A stretch of 47,076 nucleotides of DNA from Arthrobacter sp. Bi26 (lineage in GTDB: Bacteria > Actinomycetota > Actinomycetes > Actinomycetales > Micrococcaceae): assembly GCF_918697925.1 (NCBI RefSeq), contig NZ_CAKKMF010000032.1:1-47076 (forward strand), given 5' to 3'. Made by a program: the position numbers and the translations under genes. Shown piece by piece: positions 32,438 through 39,631 of this stretch. How positions within the stretch are numbered: the stretch's first letter is position 1; every line of letters begins with the position of its first letter. The notes under the pieces are model-generated. The model ran no database searches. It saw nothing but the letters and a program-made list of their open reading frames with translations, and was not told the origin of the DNA.

Positions 32438-33503
32438 GTTTGTACTCCAATACTCGCTGGATGCCGAAGAGGATCCGGTCAATGTTCGGGATGTATTCAT
32501 CTTCGAGGTCGCCCGAGGGGTACGGGACGTCGAAGCCGGTGACGCGTTCCACCGCTGCCTTGAGGGTGTCGAAGCAGCTCTGGGTGATCAGCTGCGCCAC
32601 CTCGGCGCCGAGGCCGGAGGTCAGCGGCGCTTCGTGGACGACGACGGCGCGGCGCGTCTTGCGCACGGACGCGGTCAAAGCTTCGGCGTCGATCGGCTTG
32701 AGCCAGCGCAGGTCCAGGACCTCGATGTCGATCCCGTCCTCGGCGGCGAGCTCGGCCACCTGCAGGCAGCGGGAGACCATGGCGCCCCACGCGACGAGCG
32801 TGAGGTGGCGGCCTTCGCGCATCACCTTGGCGCCGGTGGGGGAGCCGCCGCCTGCATCGTGTGTGGCGGCGTCCACCTCACCCTTCTGCCAGTAACGGGA
32901 CTTCGGTTCCATGAAGATCACCGGGTCCGGCCGCGTGGCGGCGTACTTGAGCAGGTGGTAGGCCTCATGCGGGTTGGACGGCGAGACCACCTTCAGGCCC
33001 GGCACGTGGGCGAAGAGCGCCTCGAGGCTTTCGCCGTGGTGTTCGGGGGCCCGGATGCCGCCGAAGCTGGGCACGCGCAGGGTAATGGGCATCGGCATGG
33101 TGCCCCGGCTGCGGTAGTTCATCCGGGCGATCTGGCAGACGATCTGGTTGATGGCCGGGTAGGCGAAGCCGTCGAACTGGACCTCGGGAATGGGGTGGAA
33201 CCCGGCCATCGCCAGGCCCACGGACATGCCGAGGATGCCCGATTCCGCCAGCGGGGTGTCAAAGACGCGCTGCGCGCCGTGCTTGGCCTGCAATCCGTCG
33301 GTGATGCGGAAGACGCCGCCGAGCCGGCCGCAGTCCTCGCCGAAGATGACGGCCTTGGGGTTGTCCGCGAGGACCTCGTCGAGGGCACGGTTAAGCGCCT
33401 GCTGCATCGACATCACGGTGGTTGGTGCGGGGCTGTCTGCGGCCGTGTTGGTGGCAGTGTCGTCGCCGGTGGCGTTTGCGCCTTCGAGTATCGAGTTAGA
33501 CAT
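32430..33503 (-). CDS. 2-oxoacid/acetoin dehydrogenase E1 beta subunit
   Basis: Beta subunit of the thiamine-diphosphate-dependent E1, 357 residues. After a low-complexity N-terminus of about 28 residues come MSMQQALNRALDEVLADNP, FGEDCGRLGGVFRIT, FDTPLAESGILGMSVGLAMAG in part, and HGESLEALFAHVPGLKVV, all hallmarks of PDH/BCKDH/acetoin E1 beta. The transketolase C-terminal domain ends near the C-terminus. The ATG overlaps the E1 alpha stop by 8 bases (ATGTCTAA), so subunits are made together. Confidence 0.93.
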   Translation of the reverse strand: MSNSILEGANATGDDTATNTAADSPAPTTVMSMQQALNRALDEVLADNPKAVIFGEDCGRLGGVFRITDGLQAKHGAQRVFDTPLAESGILGMSVGLAMAGFHPIPEVQFDGFAYPAINQIVCQIARMNYRSRGTMPMPITLRVPSFGGIRAPEHHGESLEALFAHVPGLKVVSPSNPHEAYHLLKYAATRPDPVIFMEPKSRYWQKGEVDAATHDAGGGSPTGAKVMREGRHLTLVAWGAMVSRCLQVAELAAEDGIDIEVLDLRWLKPIDAEALTASVRKTRRAVVVHEAPLTSGLGAEVAQLITQSCFDTLKAAVERVTGFDVPYPSGDLEDEYIPNIDRILFGIQRVLEYKRG

Positions 33504-34533
33504 GTTCGGACTCCTCGCGCCAGTTGGCGGCCTGGGCCTGCAGGGCAGGGGTGGTTTCCTGGAAGACCAGGTCAAACATTTCAGTTCCGGGACGGGAGCC
33601 GAGAGCCTGGATGCCGGTGCGGATCTGCTCCTCTTCGGCCTTGGCCGCGGCCAGCGCCTCGGCGAAGAATGCCTCGTCCGCGATTCCCTCGGCCAGCAGC
33701 CGCTGCCGGAGCCGCTCGAGCGGGTCAATGCCGGCGCCGTCGCGTTCCTCGTCGAGGGAGCGGTAGCGGCCCGGATCATCGGAGGTGGAATGCGGGCCGC
33801 GGCGGTAGGTCATGGCCTCGATGAGCACCGGGCCGTTGCCGGAGCGGGCATGGGCGAAGGCGCGGCGGGTCGCCTCGAGGACCGCGACGACGTCGTCGCC
33901 GTCGATCTTCAGCGCCGGGATCCCGTAGCCTGCGGCGCGGGCCGCGACGGAGCCGCCGGCGACCTGCCGTTCGGTGGGGACCGAGATGGCCCAGCCGTTG
34001 TTCTGGACGAAGAACACCACCGGGGCCTTCATCACGGCGGCGAAGTTCATCGCCTCGTGCACATCGCCCTGCGAGGAGGCGCCGTCGCCGAAGTAGGTCA
34101 GGGCGACGCCGTCTTGCTGATCGAGCGTCTGGCCGTGGGCCCAGCCGACGGCGTGCAGGACGGACCCGGCGACGACCGCCTGGATCGGGGCCAGCCGGGA
34201 TTCCATCGGGTTGTACAGGCCGCCGTGCCACGTGGCCTTGTGGGTGGACATGTAGGCCACCATGTCCACCCCCATGGTCCGGGCGACGCCCATTTCGCGG
34301 TAGGTGGGGAAGACGAAGTCCCGGGTGGTGTCCACGGCGTAGCCGCTGCCCACCTGGGCCGCCTCCTGGCCGAGCTCGGGGGCGTAGCCGGGGATGATGC
34401 CCTGCCGTTGCCAGGCGATGGCCGAGGTGTCGAGGTGCCGGACGGCCACCATCAGCGAATAGAGCTCTCGGAGCTCGTCGGCAGTGAGCGGCCCGGCAGC
34501 GCCGCCGGAAGCCACGGGGAGAAGTGTATCCAT
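33496..34533 (-). CDS. 2-oxoacid/acetoin dehydrogenase E1 alpha subunit
   Basis: Alpha subunit of E1, 345 residues. The thiamine-diphosphate motif runs from GDGASSQGDVHEAMNF to NNGWAI. The loop YRRGPHSTSDDPGRYR resembles the HSTSDD loop of branched-chain 2-oxoacid dehydrogenase more than that of pyruvate dehydrogenase. Acetoin dehydrogenase E1 is also similar, so the substrate is not settled. ATG 34533 is set by a good promoter just upstream; an upstream GTG would add 12 residues. No E3 gene is present in the window. Confidence 0.92.
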   Translation of the reverse strand: MDTLLPVASGGAAGPLTADELRELYSLMVAVRHLDTSAIAWQRQGIIPGYAPELGQEAAQVGSGYAVDTTRDFVFPTYREMGVARTMGVDMVAYMSTHKATWHGGLYNPMESRLAPIQAVVAGSVLHAVGWAHGQTLDQQDGVALTYFGDGASSQGDVHEAMNFAAVMKAPVVFFVQNNGWAISVPTERQVAGGSVAARAAGYGIPALKIDGDDVVAVLEATRRAFAHARSGNGPVLIEAMTYRRGPHSTSDDPGRYRSLDEERDGAGIDPLERLRQRLLAEGIADEAFFAEALAAAKAEEEQIRTGIQALGSRPGTEMFDLVFQETTPALQAQAANWREESEHV

Positions 34534-34540
34534 GCCTGTG

Positions 34541-34569
34541 ACCCTAGTCACCGGCGGCGGGGTGGGCAA
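34541..34569 (-). promoter_or_regulatory. promoter of E1/lipoyl/hydrolase operon (TTGCCC-17-TAGGGT)
   Basis: On the minus strand TTGCCC (34564-34569) and TAGGGT (34541-34546) are 17 bases apart, and the ATG follows 7 nt after the -10: the best full promoter among the leaderless set. Confidence 0.65.
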
Positions 34570-34629
34570 TCAGCCTAGGCCGGGGTGCCCAGACTGCACA
34601 CTTCTGCCGCCCGTAGCGCCGGGACGCCT

Positions 34630-34640
34630 GACAATTTGTC
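34630..34640. promoter_or_regulatory. palindrome GACAATTTGTC upstream of E1 operon
   Basis: A perfect 11-bp palindrome centred about 90 bp upstream of the E1 alpha -10, between the permease stop and the operon. It may be a regulator site, for example for the Lrp-type protein nearby. Confidence 0.4.
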
Positions 34641-34659
34641 TAGCGCCCCGGCTGGTCGG

Positions 34660-36060
34660 CTAGTCAGCCTCGACGCTGGCGCGGCGGTTGCGGGTGATCC
34701 GGGCGCTGATCCAGCACGCCGCAGCGATGCCGGCCACCAATGCCAGGGTGCTGAAGAGCTGCGTGCTGGTTTCCGGGCTGCTGAAGCCGACGGCGAAGAT
34801 CAGCGCCAGGAGCACCAGTCCGAAGACCGTCAGCCCGGGGAAGCCTTTCATGCGCAGCGGCAGCACGGTGCCGTCACGGTCCGCCCGGCGCCGCAGGATC
34901 AGCTGGGACACGAGGGCCGTGCCCCAGACCACGAGGCAGGTGGAGCCGACAAGCTGGAACAGTGCCGGGAGAATCTGGTCGGGGAAGAGCAGTTCCAGGA
35001 CGGCGGCGAGGAAGCCGAAGGCCACCGAGACGCCCACGGCCACCACGGGAACGCGTGCCGTGTTGACTTTCGAGAGGAACCGCGGGGCTTCGCCGCGTTC
35101 GGACAGCGAGAAGACCATCCGGGACGCGCCGTAGAGGTTGGCGTTCAGCGCGGAGAGAAGCGCGACGACGGCGACCAGGGTGATCGCGGCACCGGCACCC
35201 GGGATGCGGGCGACGTCGAGGACGCCGGCGAACGGGGACTTCAAGGCCGCCGAGGTCGAGGGGAGGACGGCGGCGATGACGAATACCGAGCCGATGTAGA
35301 ACACGAGGATCCGCCACACAACGGTGCGGATCGCCTGGCCGACGCTGTGCGCCGGGTTCTCCGTCTCGGCTGCGGCCACGCTGACGATCTCGGTGCCGCC
35401 GAAGGCGAAGATCACCACAAAGAGTGCGGTGGCGATGCCGCCCAGGCCTGCCGGGGCGAAGTCGGAGGTGAAATTGCTGAGCCCGGGGGACGGGACGTTC
35501 GGCAGCCAGCCCAGCAGCAGGGCCGCGCCGATGGCCAGGAACAGCACGATGGCGGCGACCTTGAGGATGGCGAACCAGAATTCGAACTCGCCGAAGTTCT
35601 TCACGCCGGCGAGGTTGACTGCCGTGAACAGGGCCATGAAGATCAGTGACAGCGCCCAGACGGGAATCACCGGCCACACGGTGAACAGGAGCGCAGCCGC
35701 ACCCAGGGCTTCGGCCGCGATGACCACCACGAGCTGCAGCCACCAGAGCCAGCCGACGGTCGCGCCGGCGGTCTTGCCCATCGCCTTTTGCGCGTAGACG
35801 GAGAAGGCGCCGCTGTTGGGGTTGGCCGCGGCCATCTCGCCGAGCGCCCACATGACCAGGATGATCAGGGTTCCGGCGACGAGGTAGGAGATCAGGACGG
35901 CGGGTCCCGCCGCCTGGATTCCGGCCCCCGAGCCGAGGAACAGGCCGGCGCCGATCGCGCTGCCCAATCCCATCATGGTCAGCTGGCGCGGCTTCATGCT
36001 GTGCCCCAATTTCGGGGCCGGGAGGGCAGTGGGCAACTTCGCTATGGACTTCGTTGTCAT
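34660..36060 (-). CDS. APC family amino acid permease
   Basis: Amino-acid transporter of the amino acid-polyamine-organocation superfamily, 466 residues, 12 transmembrane segments. RQLTMMGLGSAIGAGLFLGSG is the conserved helix 1 region, and GGTEIVSVAAAETENP in helix 6 is typical of GABA/aromatic/Asn permeases. Substrate cannot be fixed. It is divergent from an Lrp/AsnC regulator, which probably controls it, and lies upstream of the E1 operon on the same strand. An AAAGG stands before the ATG. Confidence 0.92.
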   Translation of the reverse strand: MTTKSIAKLPTALPAPKLGHSMKPRQLTMMGLGSAIGAGLFLGSGAGIQAAGPAVLISYLVAGTLIILVMWALGEMAAANPNSGAFSVYAQKAMGKTAGATVGWLWWLQLVVVIAAEALGAAALLFTVWPVIPVWALSLIFMALFTAVNLAGVKNFGEFEFWFAILKVAAIVLFLAIGAALLLGWLPNVPSPGLSNFTSDFAPAGLGGIATALFVVIFAFGGTEIVSVAAAETENPAHSVGQAIRTVVWRILVFYIGSVFVIAAVLPSTSAALKSPFAGVLDVARIPGAGAAITLVAVVALLSALNANLYGASRMVFSLSERGEAPRFLSKVNTARVPVVAVGVSVAFGFLAAVLELLFPDQILPALFQLVGSTCLVVWGTALVSQLILRRRADRDGTVLPLRMKGFPGLTVFGLVLLALIFAVGFSSPETSTQLFSTLALVAGIAAACWISARITRNRRASVEAD

Positions 36061-36246
36061 ACTGGCGAACCTTTGTGTGGTTTGGATCTGTGCGTCCTTA
36101 TGGGACCTATTGAATTTACCGTCTTTATGCCGGCGCTAACGATCGCCGGGGCGCCGGCGGCGTGAGAGCATGATGGCAGTTTGCTAACTGAATCAGGGTA
36201 TTGGCGGCGGTTTGTCCCACCCGGGCCGCGTGGAAAGGAAAAATCC

Positions 36247-36735
36247 ATGGACGTTGATCCGCTGGATGCAAAGATTGTCCGATTTTTCACGGATTCTCCC
36301 AGGGCCTCGGTCCTGGAAGCCTCCCGGGTGCTGAAGGTGGCCCGGGCGACGGTGCAGTCGCGGCTGGACCGGATGCAGGCCGGCGGGGTGATCGGCTCGT
36401 GGGTGCCGCAGCCGGACCCGGCACATTTCGGCTTCCCGGTGGTGGCGTTCTGTTCCCTCACGATCAACCAGGATCTCGGGCACGACGCCGTCGTGGAGGC
36501 CATGGCGAGGATCCCCGAACTGATTGAGATCCACACCGTGTCCGGGAGCTCGGACCTCATGGCCCGCATCGCGGCACGGTCCAACTCTGACCTCCAGCGC
36601 GTCCTCGATGCCATGATTGCCACCCGGACGATCCTGCGGTCCTCCTCCGTGATCGTCCTCAACACGCACTTCCAGGGGCGCACCCTGCCGCTGCTCGAAG
36701 CCGCGGCCGCAAGCAGTGAGAAGCCAGGCGGGTGA
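36247..36735 (+). CDS. Lrp/AsnC family transcriptional regulator
   Basis: Regulator of 162 residues with an N-terminal HTH (about 1-60, LDAKIVRFFTDSPRAS then ARATVQSRLDRM) and a C-terminal RAM effector domain with HTVSGSSDLMARIAA. ATG 36247 has AAAGGA 7 nt upstream. It is divergent from the amino acid permease, so an amino acid is the likely effector and the permease the likely target. In Pseudomonas, the Lrp-type BkdR controls branched-chain oxoacid dehydrogenase, which makes a link to the E1 operon worth considering. The 186-bp gap holds no clear palindrome. Confidence 0.9.
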   Translation: MDVDPLDAKIVRFFTDSPRASVLEASRVLKVARATVQSRLDRMQAGGVIGSWVPQPDPAHFGFPVVAFCSLTINQDLGHDAVVEAMARIPELIEIHTVSGSSDLMARIAARSNSDLQRVLDAMIATRTILRSSSVIVLNTHFQGRTLPLLEAAAASSEKPGG

Positions 36736-36748
36736 ACCGGGCCGTGGG

Positions 36749-37393
36749 CTAGAGGACGCTCAGGTTTCCGGGCAGGCCGGTCCGGCCGGTGAGCAAGAGC
36801 AGCAGCTCACCGGCGGACGGCAGCCGGGAGCCGATGGCTCCGGCGAGCTCCAGCGAGGCCGCGACCGCCGGGGCCAGGGAAGCGGGCGCCGGGAGCCCCA
36901 GGGCGCGCGCCAGGTCCAGGGTGTGCACGGCCAGCTCGAAGGTCCGGGTCGGAAGGTAGTCGACGAGCGTCATTACCCCGGCGGGGGTGGCCAGAAGGGC
37001 ATCGTCCGGCGTGTTCCTGACGAGGGCGGTGACCCGTTGGACCAGCTCCCGCACCGCTGCGGCTGGATCCTCGCCCAGGGCGTCCCCGGTTTCCTTGCCT
37101 CGCTGCGCGATCGCATCCGGCGAGGCGACGCCCCGAACGGCCAGGAAGTATTCCACCGGACCCGCCACCCGCTCCCCGGCGGCCGGGGTGGCGAGGTAGG
37201 TCTCCACGGTTGTCAGTGCGCGGCTCGTGTGGCCGGTCAGTGCCCGGACATCCCATTCACCCAGTGCCGGCCGCGACCACCCCTGATGCGGTACCCGTCC
37301 GGCGACCTCCAGGAACGCCTGGGCCGCTCCCGCGTAACAGGCCCTGACTGCTGCTGCGTCCATACCCTCCGGGTCCATATCTTCTGAGTCCAT
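36749..37393 (-). CDS. mycothiol-dependent maleylpyruvate isomerase-like (DinB fold) protein
   Basis: DinB-like four-helix protein of 214 residues related to the N-terminal domain of mycothiol-dependent maleylpyruvate isomerase. Metal-binding His candidates are in WDVRALTGHTSRALTTVE and FELAVHTLDLARAL. Such proteins are numerous in mycothiol-producing actinobacteria and usually lack known substrates. ATG 37393 is chosen from a TATTAAT box about 7 nt upstream; two more in-frame ATGs lie within eleven codons. A longer upstream frame would run through the NrtR operator and is rejected. Confidence 0.8.
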   Translation of the reverse strand: MDSEDMDPEGMDAAAVRACYAGAAQAFLEVAGRVPHQGWSRPALGEWDVRALTGHTSRALTTVETYLATPAAGERVAGPVEYFLAVRGVASPDAIAQRGKETGDALGEDPAAAVRELVQRVTALVRNTPDDALLATPAGVMTLVDYLPTRTFELAVHTLDLARALGLPAPASLAPAVAASLELAGAIGSRLPSAGELLLLLTGRTGLPGNLSVL

Positions 37394-37400
37394 AGCCCCG

Positions 37401-37406
37401 ATTAAT
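37401..37406 (-). promoter_or_regulatory. -10 candidate ATTAAT, leaderless start of DinB-like gene
   Basis: On the minus strand ATTAAT ends 7 nt before the ATG at 37393; it does not match TAnnnT exactly, so confidence is lower. Confidence 0.4.
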
Positions 37407-37484
37407 ACCGGTGCCGGCACCCGCAGGCAAGCCCGGGCCGAACGCCCGGGCCGCCCCAGGGCCGGGCATGTGACCTGAAACATT

Positions 37485-37512
37485 TTGCGCCCGGCCAGCG
37501 TCGCCGTATCAT
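37485..37512 (+). promoter_or_regulatory. promoter of nrtR-nad operon (TTGCGC-16-TATCAT)
   Basis: TTGCGC (37485-37490) and TATCAT (37507-37512) are 16 bases apart. The operator palindrome begins in the last bases of the -10 box and covers the expected transcription start. Confidence 0.5.
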
Positions 37513-37541
37513 TAGTTCTAGTCAAATTGACTATAACTAAT
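37511..37541. promoter_or_regulatory. 31-bp operator palindrome of nad operon (NrtR-type)
   Basis: Arms ATTAGTT / AACTAAT (outer) and TAGTCAA / TTGACTA (inner) share one centre at 37526; 14 of 15 base pairs match. It is the most perfect palindrome of its length in the window and sits upstream of the NUDIX regulator and nadABC, as expected for NrtR autoregulation. Confidence 0.8.
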
Positions 37542-37610
37542 CCGGCGGTCGGACCGGATCTGTCCGGGCAGTCCATCGCGGACCCGCCCGGGACCCAAGA
37601 GGGCGGGTGG

Positions 37611-38327
37611 ATCACCGTTTACACCACAGCAGCCAACGTCTCGGAGCGCCAGACCGCTCCGCCGTCGTTGGCCATCTCCACTGTGATCTTTGCGCTGCGC
37701 CCCAGCGAGCGGTCCGGACGGCCCACGCTGTGGATTCCGCTGGTGCGCCGGATCCGCGAGCCGTTCAAAGGCCTCTGGGCCTTGCCGGGCGGCCCGCTCA
37801 CGCATTCCGAGTCACTCCAGGACGCCGCCTCGCGGAACCTGCGCGAGACCACGGGGCTGGCCCCGAACTACCTCGAACAGCTCTACGCCTTTGGCGGGCT
37901 GCACCGCTCGCCCACCCAGCGCGTCGTCTCGATTGTGTACTGGGCGCTCGTCCAGCCGACGGAGGCCGCGCTCGCCGACGAATCGGAGAACGTGCGCTGG
38001 TTCCGTGCCGACGGGCTCGGCGAGCTGGCCTTCGACCACAACGCGATCATCGACTACGCCCTGTGGCGGCTGCGCAACAAGATGGCCTACGGATCCATCG
38101 CCTACCACCTGCTGGGCGAGTACTTCACCCTCGCCCAGGTCCGGGAAGTCTACGAGGCCGTCCTGGACCGCGAACTCGATCCCGCCAACTTCCGCCGGCA
38201 GGTCAAGGCCACGCCGGAAATCGAAGAAACCGATCACTATCTGCAGGGCGGCAAGCACCGCCCGCCACGCCTCTACCGCTTTACCGGCCGCCCAGGCCTT
38301 GACCCAGACAACAGGAGCACACCATGA
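37611..38327 (+). CDS. nrtR: NUDIX-type regulator of NAD biosynthesis, NrtR-like
   Basis: NUDIX-fold regulator, 238 residues if begun at 37611. The NUDIX part (about 20-160) reads LAISTVIFALRP, WALPGGPLTHSESLQDAASRNLRETTGL with a degenerate NUDIX box, so hydrolase activity is doubtful. The C-terminal winged helix is AYHLLGEYFTLAQVREVYEAV. NrtR proteins sense ADP-ribose and repress NAD genes. The start is unclear: no in-frame ATG or GTG lies between the operator and the conserved core. AGAGGG stands 7 nt before an in-frame ATC at 37611; TTG 37527 is inside the operator, TTG 37668 and GTG 37683 are within the core. The stop overlaps nadA by 4 bases. Confidence 0.85.
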   Translation: MTVYTTAANVSERQTAPPSLAISTVIFALRPSERSGRPTLWIPLVRRIREPFKGLWALPGGPLTHSESLQDAASRNLRETTGLAPNYLEQLYAFGGLHRSPTQRVVSIVYWALVQPTEAALADESENVRWFRADGLGELAFDHNAIIDYALWRLRNKMAYGSIAYHLLGEYFTLAQVREVYEAVLDRELDPANFRRQVKATPEIEETDHYLQGGKHRPPRLYRFTGRPGLDPDNRSTP

Positions 38328-39631
38328 GCAGCGTCAACACGGCAATCCAGCTGATCACGCGCGAGCAGGCCACGACCATGACGGGGCGCGCGGCCGCCTC
38401 CACCTGCAGCCCCGCGCTGGCCCGCGGGCCCTGGGACTACGACCTCGCCGAAGCCCTCGCCGGTGTCCCCGCCTACGGGCCGGGCGCCTCCTCCGCCGAC
38501 GCCGCGCCGGCCTCGACGCCCCGGCAGGGCCAGCTCCCGGAGGAGTACAAGCTTGCCAGCGACGCCGAACTCGACGCCCGGATCCGCGCCGCCAAAGCGG
38601 CACTGGGGGACCGCGCCGTCGTGCTGGGGCACTTCTACCAGCGCGACGAAGTGATCGAGTATGCCGACTTCGTGGGCGATTCCTTCCAGCTCGCCAATGC
38701 GGCCCTGACCCGGCCGGACGCGGAAGCGATCATCTTCTGCGGCGTGCATTTCATGGCCGAGACGGCGGACATCCTGTCCCGGCCGGACCAGGCCGTGATC
38801 CTGCCCAACCTCGCCGCGGGCTGCTCCATGGCTGACATGGCGGACATCGACTCGGTCACCGAGTGCTGGGAACAGCTTGAGGAAGTCTTCGGCACGGAGC
38901 CCGACGCCGACGGCCGGGTCCCGGTCATCCCGGTCACCTACATGAACTCCTCCGCAGCCCTTAAGGGCTTCTGCGGCGAGCGCGGCGGGATCGTCTGCAC
39001 GTCCTCGAACGCCGCGACGGTGCTGGAGTGGGCGTTCGAGCGCGGCCAGCGCGTGCTGTTCTTCCCGGACCAGCACCTGGGCCGCAACACCGCCAAGGCC
39101 ATGGGGGTGCCCCTGGAGCAGATGCCGATGTGGAACCCGCGCAAGGACCTCGGCGGCAATGACGAACAGACCTTGCTCGATTCCCGGGTGATCCTCTGGC
39201 ACGGCTTCTGCTCGGTGCACAAGCGCTTCGACGTTGGCCAGATCGAGAAGGCCCGCGCAGAGTTCCCCGGCGTGCAGGTGATCGTGCACCCGGAATGCCC
39301 CATGGAGGTGGTGGACGCCGCCGATTCCGCGGGCTCCACCGACTTCATCAAGAAGGCAATCGCCGCGGCCACCGAACCCACCACGTTTGCGATCGGCACT
39401 GAGATCAACATGGTGAACCGCCTCGCGGCGGAATACCCGCAGCACACCATCTTCTGCCTGGACCCGGTGATCTGCCCCTGTTCCACGATGTACCGCATCC
39501 ACCCCGGCTACCTTGCCTGGGTCCTGGAAGCGCTCGTCCGCGGTGAGGTGCTGAACCGCATCACCGTGGAAGAGGACGTTGCCGCCCCGGCAAAGGTGGC
39601 GCTGGAACGCATGCTGGCGGCGCGGCCGTGA
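38324..39631 (+). CDS. nadA: quinolinate synthase
   Basis: Condenses iminoaspartate with dihydroxyacetone phosphate to quinolinate, using a [4Fe-4S] cluster. It has 435 residues, with an N-terminal extension of about 80 before the core as in other actinobacteria. Likely cluster cysteines are Cys139 (IIFCGVHF), Cys225 (IVCTSSNA) and one of the pair in ICPCSTMYR (Cys384, Cys386). GHFYQRDEVIEYADFVGDS is the substrate-site signature. ATG 38324 overlaps the nrtR TGA and has AGGAG upstream. Confidence 0.96.
   Translation: MSSVNTAIQLITREQATTMTGRAAASTCSPALARGPWDYDLAEALAGVPAYGPGASSADAAPASTPRQGQLPEEYKLASDAELDARIRAAKAALGDRAVVLGHFYQRDEVIEYADFVGDSFQLANAALTRPDAEAIIFCGVHFMAETADILSRPDQAVILPNLAAGCSMADMADIDSVTECWEQLEEVFGTEPDADGRVPVIPVTYMNSSAALKGFCGERGGIVCTSSNAATVLEWAFERGQRVLFFPDQHLGRNTAKAMGVPLEQMPMWNPRKDLGGNDEQTLLDSRVILWHGFCSVHKRFDVGQIEKARAEFPGVQVIVHPECPMEVVDAADSAGSTDFIKKAIAAATEPTTFAIGTEINMVNRLAAEYPQHTIFCLDPVICPCSTMYRIHPGYLAWVLEALVRGEVLNRITVEEDVAAPAKVALERMLAARP

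Noticed and set aside
37429..37451. GCCCGGGC repeated twice with 5 bases between, near the DinB-like gene promoter
   Set aside because: Short GC self-complementary words are common in this genome; no T-tract and position gives no clear role.
37607..38302. GTG-started frame overlapping NrtR in another phase
   Set aside because: Its translation is His/Arg/Ala-rich with no homology pattern, while the NrtR frame has the full NUDIX and winged-helix sequence.
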